Below, one piece after another: positions 25,812 through 37,100 of a DNA stretch of 64,000 nucleotides. Position numbers and translations under genes: made by a program. How positions within the stretch are numbered: the stretch's first letter is position 1; each line of letters starts with the position of its first letter. The notes under the pieces were generated by a model. The model worked only from the letters and a program-made list of their open reading frames with translations. It did no database searches and was not told the DNA's origin. Source of the DNA: Posidonia oceanica (Eukaryota > Streptophyta > Magnoliopsida > Alismatales > Posidoniaceae); assembly GCA_037176725.1 (NCBI GenBank), contig JAZBRS010000049.1, positions 37,440,001 to 37,504,000 on the forward strand, written 5' to 3'.

Positions 25812-25925
25812 ATCAATGGATCATTGGCAAGAAGAGCTATCAAGGATTTGTTGGCTAGGGGTTCCATTAGGGTGGTGTCTGCACATTCCAGCCAGTAGAT
25901 CTACACAAGAGCTACAAATACTTAA
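25812..25925 (+). pseudogene. RPS25: Captured last exon of ribosomal protein eS25
   Basis: After an intron-like stretch ending CTATTTTCAG, the plus strand reads [28 protein letters not shown], then a stop, then IYTRATNT and TAA. This is the C-terminus of cytosolic small-subunit protein eS25 (family end: SAHASQQIYTRATNT). The expected second Gln codon is TAG (25896-25898), a CAG-to-TAG change. The first part of the gene is absent. It is a captured exon within the CACTA element, not a working ribosomal gene. Confidence 0.88.
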
Positions 25926-26586
25926 AGAGTTGTTGCTTAGGCACCCAAAATTAATCAATTTTTTTTAGACTTATATATATACTTAGAATTAAATAAAATA
26001 ACACATTGTTAAATAGTATTATGCATTAATATACCTACTTTAAACTTAAGAAAACATCAATTAACATTGTCAACATGTAAAATACAATATTTAAACAACA
26101 AATAAGGTAAACACAATATTTAAAAGAAAAAAATTAACTTGTAAACAAAAGTCAATACTTAATAACAAAAACAAAATGTCCAAATGATGGTATTCTGGGT
26201 GTTTTGGGTTGAAAAAACCCTTGGAAACCCTTATAAAACAATGGATCCTTGTTGGATCCATTACTGGATCTGACAAGGATCCTGCTAAAAAAAAAACCTA
26301 GGCATTGCTCCTAGGCGCCCACCTTAATAACCCTGGTTGATGTGCATGTTTTCATGGATGCCTAGATAAGCGTATAACCTAATTTAGTAGTGCTAGAGTT
26401 TCCTATATGGATCCTGATTAAAGGAGTAATCAGATAGGGTGTGGCCTTATTTGCATGGCTCCAACATATTGTCTGTGCATTTTGAGCTTTCGAATATTTC
26501 TTATGAATTATTGAGTTTAGTTGGAACTTATTTTGATATATTTTAGTTGAAGTTGCTTATCTGGGTGTTTCCTCACCTGTTTGTAG

Positions 26587-26660
26587 GAATTTATTTAATT
26601 CTTTTGACACCACCAAACAAGGGAGAGTATCATTGGATTTCAACCAATTTGTCTATTGCA
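26587..26660 (+). pseudogene. Captured exon of a penta-EF-hand calcium-binding protein
   Basis: Between an acceptor (CTGTTTGTAG) and a donor (GTAAGT) the frame reads NLFNSFDTTKQGRVSL then DFNQFVYC. This resembles the C-terminal EF-hand of plant penta-EF (CML48/49/50-like) proteins, FNSFDTTKQGRVTLDFNQFVYC. The single exon is flanked by intron-like DNA, so it is another captured fragment. The family call rests on memory of that motif. Confidence 0.65.
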
Positions 26661-27281
26661 GTAAGTAACACTTTTGAGGTTTGTTTTTTTTCTGCAACAT
26701 AATTTCTTTCAAGTTTGTATAGTACCTTTTTTCCCTTTAAATTGAAAGACTGATACTACACAGGCATAGCTGTCCTGTTAAACATGTAACCTTTTTTCCC
26801 CTATAGATTGAAGACTGATACTACACAGGCATAACTATCCTTTTAAAACATTAAAATAAATCCAAATTCACATTCAAGTAAAGATGACATCTGTTCTCTT
26901 GATAATGAGATTTCTGCAAAGGGAGGTTTCAACAGTAGGTTGTCCTAACTCACTGCCAATGCGCATATACATCCCTATATTTTTTATTTTATTTATATTT
27001 TGTTGTGCATTAGCTAATGAAAGATTGTTGCATGTGCATGCACTTGTTCTGAACAGTATCAAGAACAAACAAACATAGAAACATCGCAATAGCAAGATTT
27101 AATTTTCTACATTTTTTTTTGTAGAATGACAATAGCATTTCCGTCAACCATCACAATAGCAAGATTTAACATGAAGAAAAACAAACATACACAGTGAGAC
27201 CAAGAAACAGTGAAGAAAAACACAAGACCAAGATTTAACATGAAGAAACACTGAAGAAACATTGTTTGCGAGGCATACACA

Positions 27282-27284
<3 letters not shown>

Positions 27285-27318
<34 letters not shown>
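27285..27318. repeat. (GA)n microsatellite
   Basis: About 17 GA dinucleotides. The flanking minus-strand frame at 27107-27544 is Ser/Leu/Pro-rich because of this CT-rich DNA and is not called a gene. Confidence 0.9.
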
Positions 27319-27321
<3 letters not shown>

Positions 27322-27579
27322 TGACCAACCTTGAAGAAATGTTGAAGGATGAGGAGGAGGTTGTGCCAGCGAAGTTACGACCGAGGATGAGGAGGAGCCG
27401 GCTGTGCTCGAATGGAGGATGAGGAGGAGGAAGCAACCCGGCCGTCGGAGGAGGACGTAGTGAGAGGGAGAGACGAGGAGGCGGCAGCGAGCGGGTATGC
27501 AGTGAGAGGGAGAGACGAGAGCAAGAGACGAAAGAAAGAGACAAAAGGGTGAAGTCGCCCGCAGGTCGAAATTTTAGGA

Positions 27580-27804
27580 CAGATTTAGCGATGACAGATA
27601 ACGAGGATATGTCCTCGCTATCTCCTAGCTAAATAAAAAGCGAGGACATAGCGAGGCTATTTCCTCGTTAAATCCTCGTAATATTATTGCGAGGAAATAT
27701 CCTCGCTATGTCCATGCTATTTTGCCTCGTTAAACTATTGCGAGGACAAGTCCTCGCCATGTCCTCGCGACATGTCCTCGCAAAATGATGAATTATTAGT
27801 AGTG
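27580..27804. repeat. CACTA right terminal and subterminal repeats
   Basis: GCGAGGACATAGCGAGG and CCTCGCTATCTCCT-type motifs in both orientations lead to the TAGTAGTG terminus. They mirror those at the left end. Confidence 0.85.
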
Positions 27805-27887
27805 ATTCTCCTTGTTTTTCTACGGATCAAAACATTCGAACCTGGCTTAGCAGCAGGCTAAATTGAACTGATCAGTAATCTGGCTAT

Positions 27888-27943
27888 GTAGGATGCTTGG
27901 AATCATGCGTTCAACGTTAGACACAGAACCGTTTGCATCTAAC
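27888..27943. repeat. 28-nt dyad repeat, two abutting units
   Basis: Unit 27888-27915 begins GTAGGATGC and ends GCGTTCAAC. Unit 27916-27943 begins GTTAGACAC and ends GCATCTAAC. There is no spacer. Before the CACTA insertion they lay about 270 bp from the units at 3139-3194. Confidence 0.75.
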
Positions 27944-28265
27944 ACTTTAAAATGCGGACTGAACTATTTCAGTGCTGCCGACTATTCTTCCACTGATTTT
28001 GAGAGAGATTGCTTAATGAAAACAAACCCCAATGTCCTTACAGACTATTTACAGATTGTCAGGACTCGATACTGGCAGAGATCTTAAATAAAAATGAATT
28101 ACAAAAAATTCACTCTTGCAACCTAATACAAGTTTCTAAGAAAAGGAAATGGTCTCTAAATTGGACTGCAAATGACCTACTTATAATCCCTATTCAAACA
28201 TTCACCCTGCAACATCCATTACTCCCCAGAAAACAACCAGAAATCAAGAGAATAATAAGCAATGT

Positions 28266-28293
28266 ATTAAACGCTGAGTTTGTGGCGTCCGAC
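28266..28293. repeat. 28-nt dyad repeat, single decayed unit
   Basis: It begins ATTAAACGC and ends GCGTCCGAC, so the expected first G is A. A much weaker second unit may follow at 28294-28321. Confidence 0.5.
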
Positions 28294-28329
28294 GTAGGAC
28301 ACAACAATGCTTACGTTTGTAGATATACC

Positions 28330-28678
28330 ATGAGAGGCGTAGAGGAAAGAAAAGAAAGGAAAAAAAAGGAGGGAAGGCCCGTCTCTGGAAATTTTAAGTC
28401 AGGCGAGGACATAACGAGGATATCTCCTCGCTAAATCCTCATCAGAATATTGCGAGGACTTATCCTCGTTAAAATCTTGCAAGGACTTGTCCTCGCTATG
28501 TTCTTGTTAAATTTAGAAATTCTACTAACACTATATCGCGAGGACATAGCAAGGATATCTCCTTGCTAAAACCTCACCAGAATAGTACAAAGACTTGTCC
28601 TCGTTAAAATCTTGTAAGGACTTGTTCTCGCTATGTTCTTGCGAAGTGTCCTCACAAAACGTAAAATTTCTAGTAGTG
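28330..28678. mobile_element. Right end of a second CACTA element
   Basis: Subterminal repeats (GCGAGGACATAACGAGGATA and relatives) run into AAATTTCTAGTAGTG, ending at 28678. The sequence is homologous to the right end at 27580-27804 but separate from it. The next triplet is TCT. I find no partner end in the window with that flank. The other end is either outside the window or lost. Confidence 0.7.
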
Positions 28679-28939
28679 TCTCATGCACTGTCATTGTAGT
28701 CTCACATCGACGATTGAAAAGAGATTCTGGAGAAAGAAGAGGAAAAAAGAGAGTAAAGTAGAGAAACAAGAGAAAGAAAATAAGGACATAACAGTTATGC
28801 TATGTCATATTATAATGGCATTACCACAATTATTTTAAAATGAAAAGAATTAAAAGTTGAGGATGCCAGAGTAAATGATTTTATAGTTGAGCGTATTAAA
28901 GTCAAAAAAAGTATAATTGAGAATACCATTAAGAAAATT

Positions 28940-29323
28940 ACTCTAAAAATTATTATTTTGGTACCTTAAGGTTTACAACGTTAGACAAACATAATTTTCC
29001 GTTAGCACATCGTTTATTATGTGACCTCATAAGCGAAAGGTTTAGACAACAATATACTTCCTTCTTCTAATAACAAAATGGTGCATTTCTTTTCCCATAA
29101 GGGTATAACGGTCAATCGAGCGTAAAATTTGATGGTGCTAAGCATTTTGATTATTTTGTAAACCTTGGACATCAAAATAATACTTTCTAAATCTTGGACA
29201 CCAACCTAAGATTTCGCTCAAATTTTAAGACACTATTAAGTAATTTTTCCCAAAAAAATATATTTAACAACCTTCAAGCCCTAACGACATCATAGCTGCC
29301 CCAGCCCCAGCAATTAACAAATA
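28940..29323 (-). pseudogene. Duplicated fragment of SPL intron, MITE and exon
   Basis: This matches about 35390-35780 in the SPL gene. It contains part of the MITE (TTTTGGTACCTTAAGGTTTA), the same intron/exon junction, and about 45 bp of the exon coding [14 protein letters not shown]. Intron and MITE are both included, so it arose by DNA duplication, not from mRNA. It is truncated on both sides. Confidence 0.8.
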
Positions 29324-29953
29324 TTGATGAACCATTTTAGAAAAATCAGAGTCCTTAGTATCTGCATTAGTATTTGCATATTTATCTCCATTAGCTCGAT
29401 CTGAAAGAGAAAACAGCTAGATGTGTCGCTTTGCAGTCCGTCACATTATTAAGCAGTCTATACGGTTGCAACTTGCAGTCCGTCACATTATTAAGCAGTC
29501 TAACATTGATTCCAAAATGCAAGGGACAAAAGTGCTTGCATGTGTGGGTCTTTGCTGGCCATGCCCATGCCGACACAGACAACAAACGGGTGCATGTTTA
29601 CCGGAAGATTTGTAAGTACAGTTACTGGAAGATTTGCATAAGCACATGCAGTACTTCGGTTGATGACATTCCATGTGGGCCGGCGTTCTGGAGCTGAATT
29701 GATTTTCTTCTCAATGATATGTGTATGAGAGTCTTGTACTTACTGTCATCCGCATCATGCTCCAGTGCAAAAAGAATTAATTACTGTTCGAACTCCTATC
29801 AACTTAGCAAGCCACCAGCGACCCAGTGAAAAAGCAGCAGATGGGGGATATTTATCCAGCAGTGAATTCCAATTTCTGTGTGTGAATGCCAATTACTGTT
29901 ATCGATCACTTCCAAGAAGCTTTGGGTGATGGGGAAGGATAGAAGAAAACAGT

Positions 29954-31234
29954 GAAAGTACTGTCAATCTCTATGCGTGAGAGACTGAAAGGCCTCCTGT
30001 TAAATTCAACATCGCTTTTAGCTAGACTGTGATTGAACGGAACTAGAAGCTATAGCATATTAGCATGTTTCCAAATATAGTAGTTTATTTATATTTCATG
30101 TCAATTTTTTATCAATTCATGTCAAGGCAATAATATTCAAAAGAGGAGCATTTATCCAGTGAGATCGATACTTCTTTCAGCAGTAAAAAACATGACAACT
30201 CAGTCATCGATTAAAATAATATTCAACAGTAAAAAATAGTAACAAAATAGTACTCACGGATGTGACCTGTGATCACAGTCTTCATTGAATGAAAATTGTT
30301 CAAGAGATATCCGGCAAAATCCTATATCCAGATCTGAAAGTTGTCCCGCACATACCAATATATATAATTTGTTTTATGAGTATGAGCAAAATTTTGTGTA
30401 GGTCCTAATAATCATGTAGTGTTATATGCATAAAAATTGCCTGCTGCTCATAATAGTATCACTAGGTAATTCGATAACACATGTGCATGCGACATCTTTT
30501 GATTAGTTAAGTTCAAAAATTGGTCTGTGTTCATCTTACTGAATAACACTATGATGAACAAATGCCAATTTGTATGCGTGAGAGACTGAAAGGCCTCCTG
30601 TTAAATTTCTATGCGTGAAAGTACTGCCAATTTCTATGCGTGAGAGACTGAAAGGCCTCCTGTTAAATTCAACAACGCTTTTAGCTAGACTGTGATTGAA
30701 CGGAACTAGAAGCTATAGCTTATTAGCATGTTTCCAAATATAGTAGTTTATTTATATTTCATGTTAAATTTTTATCAATTCATGTCAAGGCAATAATATT
30801 CAAAAGAGGAGCATCGATCCAGTGAGATCGATACTTTTTACAACAGTAAAAAACATGACAACTCAGTTATCGATTAAAATAATATTCAACAGTAAAAAAT
30901 AGTAACAAAATACGGATGTGACCTGTGAGCACTGTCTCATTGAATGAAAATTGTTCCAAGAGATATCCGGTAAAATCCTATATCCAGATCTGACAGCGTA
31001 TGAAAGTTGTCCCGTACATACTAAAATATATAATTTGTTTTATGAGTATGAGCTATAAATTTTTTTGTAGGTCTTAATAATCATGTAGTGTTATATGCAT
31101 AAAAATTGCCTGCTGCTCATAATAGTAGTACTAGGTAATTCGATAACATATGTGCATGTGACATCTTTTGATTAGTTAAGTTCAAACATTGGTCTGTGTT
31201 CATCTTACTGAATAACACTATGATGAACTAATGC
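29954..31234. repeat. Tandem duplication of about 0.6 kb
   Basis: Copy 1 is 29954-30564 and copy 2 is 30617-31234, both starting GAAAGTACTGYCAATYTCTA and ending near ACACTATGATGAAC. They differ by scattered substitutions and small indels. A third short piece of the start lies at about 30567-30616. No coding frame is conserved. Confidence 0.85.
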
Positions 31235-32350
31235 ATTCATACCCTTCTTGGAGCCTCTAAATCCAAGATTTTCGTCTCAAAGAACTACAACAATATTGTT
31301 CATGTTTAAGTTTTTCTTCAAGACTCTGTTTGGTTCGTTAGGTTTTACAATCCAACTGGAGTTTAAATCCTTGGAATTGATTCTCAATTGATGGATTTAC
31401 TATTCTATTGTTTGGTTTATTACAGTAGTTGGAAATATGAGAAAGAGAGAGAGAAAGAAAGCGCATCTCAATCCGATAGTTTGTATTCGACCAAACTTCT
31501 CCAAATATTGGTCAAGCTGAATCTGTTGAAGCCAACCAAACAATGTATTGAACAAGAATTCTTTCCAACTCCTCACAGTTCCAACAAATCAAACATAACC
31601 TAACTAAGGGAAAGTTTCTAAAGAGAGGAGCCACTTCCTCATGAGAGTCAAGGCTAAGGAAGTTAGTGTTGAAATGTCTTGAATCTTATTTATGTATCCT
31701 TATTCAGTTACTTCGTTATGGAGTCCTATGTTAAAGACCCACCCTACAATAAGGGTGTAGAGCATCCCCTCTGGATCGAACTATTTGGATAGATGCACAT
31801 TCGATGTTCTGTATGTGGATATATAAGGATTATATGTATCAAGATCCATTTAAGATTACATCTGTATATGCTAGGATATTTTAGGATTATTTTGAAATCT
31901 ATTTGAGTGTATTTTCCTTAATATGTCTCATCTCTTCTGTAATATTTTTTCCATATAGTAAAGAATAATCTACCACTGTCTATGGACAAAGTTCTTGTTA
32001 GTTAAATTAACTTTATCTTAATTTTAATGATAGCAAAATATATTTATGTGCTAATTGTTCTTACTTGATCAAGGAATAATTCTTATAAACCTTAGCAAAA
32101 GATGAAGGCGAAATAGGCTAGATGGAGTCTACGCGGCAACTTAAATTAACTTAAGTCGATCTTAAGTTAAAACTCAATAAAAATAGAAGATCAAGTGTGT
32201 TATGAAATCAAACTTCATGTAAACATGTAAATCCATTAGCTTGTCACAAGGAGTAGTGAATCCAATGGCAACAAGGAGCAATGGATCAAGACTGATGCAA
32301 AGTATGAGTAGTTTTCTTTTCTCTTTTTTTGTAAGAATTTTATGACTTAT
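31235..32350. other. Intergenic, no gene recognised
   Basis: AT-rich DNA. The 31388-31603 frame has no recognisable domain. A possible MITE with CTGTTTGGTT and AACCAAACAA ends lies within 31320-31550, but I could not define a TSD. Confidence 0.4.
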
Positions 32351-32462
32351 TGTTAGAATAGTTCCACATTGGAAAAAGTAATGACAGGACTTATAATTAT
32401 ATATAGATAGACCCTTCCATTCATTATCAATTAATTTTGAGTTGAATGTCTATATTTTAACA
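32351..32462. mobile_element. TRIM-like solo LTR, 112 bp, TSD CTTAT
   Basis: It starts TGTTAGAATAGTTCCACATT and ends TATATTTTAACA, so it has TG...CA termini. CTTAT flanks both sides (32346-32350 and 32463-32467). The size fits terminal-repeat retrotransposons in miniature. A decayed relative of its 3' half may lie near 43480-43525 (ATCAATTAATTTTTAAGTTC). Confidence 0.8.
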
Positions 32463-34153
32463 CTTATGCCTATTAACTACATAATATAGGTCTGCAATTA
32501 GTACGCAAAGAAGATTGTAGGCAAACATGAGATGACTTAAGCCATACTTACATATAATTTAAAGCTGAAAATTTGTGTTTCGCTCTCCGTCTATTAGTTC
32601 TTACAAGTTATTCCGTCTATTAATCTCCGTAGAAAGTAAAGCATCACCTTAAATCAACACACACCCCAACCCCCCCTCCCAAGAGTAATGATTTGATCAG
32701 GCCTTACTAACATAGTTCATTATAATTTACACATAGCAACTAACCATCAAATACACTCCCATATGTTTGGAACTATCTAATTTTATCGATTACTACATAT
32801 TCTTCCAGATAATTAGATTAAGTAAATTGTTATTTTTTATTTCTTAATTTGAGCTCTTGTTTATCGATATCTTCCATACACGATTACCAAGAAAATGAAA
32901 GATGACAGCTCTTTTGTCCTTCTCTCCCGATGGGTCTACAAATAATTGCAGGTGCGAAACTTGATTTTAACAATGCAAACAAAAAAAATTTGCTCATATC
33001 TGAAATGTCTCTTGTACTTTGTCCTTTTGGGGTTGGAGTGGACTCACTACTAATGTTCTCGCATTGGAAATTTCCAACAGCTCCATATATTTCTCATCAG
33101 TCACAATTTTTACCTCAATCAATTATTACGAGTGACTTTGATGGTTTAATTCTAGACCTTTAACATGAAATAAACCTGGACAAACTTCATATGTAATTAA
33201 ATCGCATTACTCCAAGTGCTTACCACAAAGTATGTTGATGTTGTCGTTTGCAGATCTTGTGCTGGAGCTGTAGAAGAACTAAATGCTGCATGCTGCACTC
33301 CGATTTTCAAGGTGCATGTAGAGAGAGAACTGCTACTGTATATTACTGGTGGTATGAAATTTGTTTGCGTTGTTGCTATTCCTGTGTCTATCAGTGCTAC
33401 TTTGACAGTCTTCAATGAAGTATATTCTATAAAGGAAAAGAACAATATTCTCCAATGGTACTTGTACTGTTTGTTGTACCACAAAAAAATGTATTCTGTA
33501 TCCATAAAATTCCACCAATGACTTGTTTTGTGCTTCCAGATCATGTACATGGCCTCTATACTTTGATCATCTTTACACTGTGTATCACTGTGCCTTACAC
33601 TGTGCCGCGCACCAACCCCCCCCCCCCCCCCCCCCCTATCAGGATCATGTGTCTCTACCATCTCAACAGATTGAAGAATGCTTTTCATAATTTCTGCATT
33701 GCTCCCACGTGCGAGCAGACCATTTTGCAACTATAAAACATCTTTACAGGACCACAAGGCACAAGAGACAAGGAAAGACACGTACAATATCAACTGCATT
33801 GAAATTCAGATACATACAGGGGGGATGGGGCCGGGGAGTCATGGTAAAAACTCCTATAGTTTTTATTGGAACAAATACAAGATCTGCCACTGACCTTGAG
33901 AAAATATCAGAACCACGGTATGGTAAGCAATTATCTAACCCCTTTCACTAAGCATCTTCCTCGGATGGCAATATGTCATGAATTATTTGTACAACCAATG
34001 ACATTGTGCGTCCTCTCAAACTAAGAAAAAAAACATGGTGGGCTGAAGTGTGATATCCACTGCCAACTGGGTATCCACATGCACGGTTCTCCTTTAAGTG
34101 GAGTAGAACGGAGAGCAACTGGTAAACCTCATTGAGTTGCAAACAATTTAGAA
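32463..34153. other. SPL downstream region, no gene recognised
   Basis: This holds a 21-C homopolymer at 33616-33636 and several open frames on both strands around 33200-33740, none with a domain I can support. A short plus-strand stretch at 33250-33350 (ACCTPIFKVHVEREL...ITGG) looks exon-like, but I cannot assign it. Confidence 0.4.
33616..33636. repeat. Poly-C run, 21 bases
   Basis: Uninterrupted C homopolymer. Its length is prone to sequencing or assembly error. Confidence 0.9.
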
Positions 34154-37100
34154 TTAGCAAGAGTTATCCATGAATTCCACCAACAGATCCCCAACGATGC
34201 CTCGATCAGGCATCTTCCCTGCAGCACCATACATTGGAGCCATCCCCCCTTTGATTGGGCCTGGGTTTTTCTTTACCTGACGTACAAAAGCACAAAGTAA
34301 GATAAATTTTGCAGACTGTCCGGGCATGAATGACAAAAGTTTCACAATTAAAAATACCATGACCATGGTAACTTGTCAGGACATAGATTCCTATTATTCT
34401 CTTTCATTGCAGTGGTTATTAAATTAATATGGCATCTCGTTTTAGCACATTTAAGTATGTATGATGTTATGCGTCAACCCCTGGAAATCTCCTTCCATAG
34501 GGGTGTCACCGTGTTAGAACAAATATTGTAGCAGCATGTTGTCATCTCTTGGGTTGTGGTGAGGCACATTGTATTTCCATTTCTAACATAATGGGGCTCC
34601 TATCTGAAGATTGATAGAGGCTAAACATTGTCCAAAAAGGGAGTGGATGAATTTCAATGGCAAAAGCAAAAGTTCCAAAGAAACTTACAGTCATTACAGA
34701 TTCACTGAGATCATTCAGGAAGTCCTCAACAACAGAAGCATGTTGAAGGGTCACGCAGATGTGAATGCTAGTTCATGTGGTAAAGAGATAAACAAATGAA
34801 TACATTAGAACAAAACGTAAAACAAGTTGGGATGTAATATTTCCCCCCCACAGAGAAGCTTTACCTGTTTGGCCTCTGCAGGGCATTCAAATGCCAACCC
34901 TTTGTTGTCATGACATCATTCACTTCAAAAATGTTTATACCGTGGGAGCCAAAAGCAACAATGGTCATGTCCGGCTTTCCAACTACAAATAATTCTGGAA
35001 TCTCCTTTATCCTACAAAAAAGGACTGGCTAAGATAAGTGCTAATTTTGCATACCTCTACATGGACATCAGAAGAAGCATACCCTTTCTCTATCCTCTTT
35101 GATACTTCCAAGATCACTCTTGTATTTTCCAGATACCCTACGGAGAAAAATTATTCACTTTTAGGAGTCGATAGTAGTACAGAAATAATGGAGAACTCAG
35201 TAAGCTGAAACAGGTGAGAAGGATGATAATACATTAAAGATGCATTTGAGTATATTACTGAACGATAACCAATGTAGACAAGCCAAACTGGTGTTGCAAT
35301 AATTGGCCAACTTCATAAAAAAAAAAGAGAGGAAAAATTACTTAATGGTGCCCCAAAGTTTGAGCGAAATCCCATTTATATGCTTAAGGTTTAAAAATCT
35401 TTATTTTGGTACCTTAAGGTTTACAATGTTAGATAAACATAGTCTTCCGTTAGCACACCGTTTATTACATGACCTCACGTGACCCCATAAGCGAAAGGTT
35501 TAGACAACGATATCCTTCCTTCCTCTAATATCAAAATGGTACATTTCTTTTCAAATAAGGGAATAACGGTCAATCAAGTGTAAAATTTGACGGTGTTAAG
35601 GATTTTGATTATTTTGTAAACCTTGGACACCAAAATAATACTTTTTAAACCTTGGACATTAAACTAGGATTTTGCTCAAATCTTAGGACACCATTAAGTA
35701 ATTTTTCCAAAATAAAAAAAAATTTAACAACCTTCAAGCCCTAACGACATCATAGCTGCCCAAGCCCCAGCAATTAATCCCCCAGGCCTGCTACCAGCCA
35801 TAGTTGGCGAGACATAGAGGCCTCCAGTCCACTCAGTAACTGCAGCATAGTATCTTAATATCAGTTTTCAGAAAAGGGGAAAGAGATACAACTATACAAA
35901 TTGCAAAAAACCTTGCTTGAACCATAAAGTCCTGGCATTAGAACATAGCTACAAACAAATAATAATAATTTTAATAAAAAAGTTAAACTACCTATCCTAG
36001 ATTGATGTAATAATGCTTATGGATATGGATGTAGGAGAATGTCTTTTTGAATAAACTTAAAGATGATGCTGGTTCCCAAAAGGTGATCACTTAGGAACAA
36101 CTTTAGTACAATTTAATCATAAACATTTTCGTAATTGGAAATTAAGGCATGATTTAATCGATAATAGAATTTTCCTTCATGATAAATCATAACAGTCAGG
36201 AAGCAGGGTAATTTACCAGCAACAAATTGGTGCTTCAGCCGCCATAATTTTGAAGGTAAAACATGTAAACAAACAGGCAAATACAACAGTCAGGAACACT
36301 AGACAATAATTTAATAATGTATACAATATAAACAAAGACACAAATGCAACCGACCAACATGTTATAAGAGAGGAAGTAACAGAACACAGATTTTCTGAAC
36401 CTGCTGAAGCAGTCAATTCAATTTATAGCTCAGTTAATTAGGACTGACCAAACACAGTGAAACTACATGCAACAATGCAACATCTTCTCAAAAGAGGATT
36501 TAAACAAGCAATGATGCAAAGTTGCAAACTGTAACAGAAGAAAAAACATTAGTAGAGCACTAGAGCTTAAAGTATCAATGCTTCTGAGTTCACATACTAT
36601 GGAAAGTTGTTGCCATTTATTCTAACTAATTAGTATCGGTTAGCAAATAGATAGCTGAGCTTTTTAACTTCTAGCAAACATGAATACAATTGAAACAAGA
36701 CAACCAAATTCTGTTCTCCTAATTTCCTACACAAAGAAATAACTACTTCATACAAGGCAGGATGATCTCCAGTTATGCACTTAATAAAAAAAACAACTTT
36801 TCTAAAATCAGATGCTTTATCATAATGTTTGTAGAAGCAAAACAAAGAAAATCTGAAAGAATATGGAATTAAAGATACACAGGTAATAGTTAGAAAAGGT
36901 TGGATAAAATTGAAAGCAAAAGAAACATTATACATAGAGTCTAGATCGTTTTAAAGGACTAACACCAAGGCTGAATTTCGCTACATTCTGACATTGCATT
37001 TGGTGTGTAATGGTTGCTTGCATGGCTTTACAAACATGTTCAATAATTTCAAATAATTACTTGCTCGTAACATCAACAGAGAAATTTTCTTTGCAGTCTA

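Larger units (their letters stand above)
3294..27804 (-). mobile_element. CACTA (En/Spm) DNA transposon, 24.5 kb, TSD ATT
   Basis: The left end is CACTACTAGAAAAATAGG at 3294. The right end is AATTATTAGTAGTG, ending at 27804. The flanking triplets are both ATT (3291-3293 and 27805-27807), which is the 3-bp TSD expected of this superfamily. Both ends carry dense subterminal repeats of the GCGAGGACATAGCGAGGATA type. The two usual genes are present on the minus strand: TNPD (tnp2) at 17009-20450 and TNPA at 4055-14360, both broken. The element has grown by captured host exons, a duplicated TNPD/TNPA junction and a solo LTR. The orientation given is that of the transposase genes. It is not autonomous as it stands. 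Confidence 0.9.

Noticed and set aside
27107..27544. 145-codon Ser/Leu/Pro-rich minus-strand frame
   Set aside because: Created by a (GA)n microsatellite and CT-rich leader DNA of the CACTA element. No domain.
33216..33521. Exon-like plus-strand stretch ending ITGG, considered as an FtsZ fragment
   Set aside because: Only a few residues fit the FtsZ ITGG region and the neighbouring motifs are missing. I cannot support the call.
35732..35839. SPL as a pseudogene because exon phase breaks before TEWTGGLYV
   Set aside because: The 16-nt microexon at 36217-36232 supplies the missing residues and restores phase.
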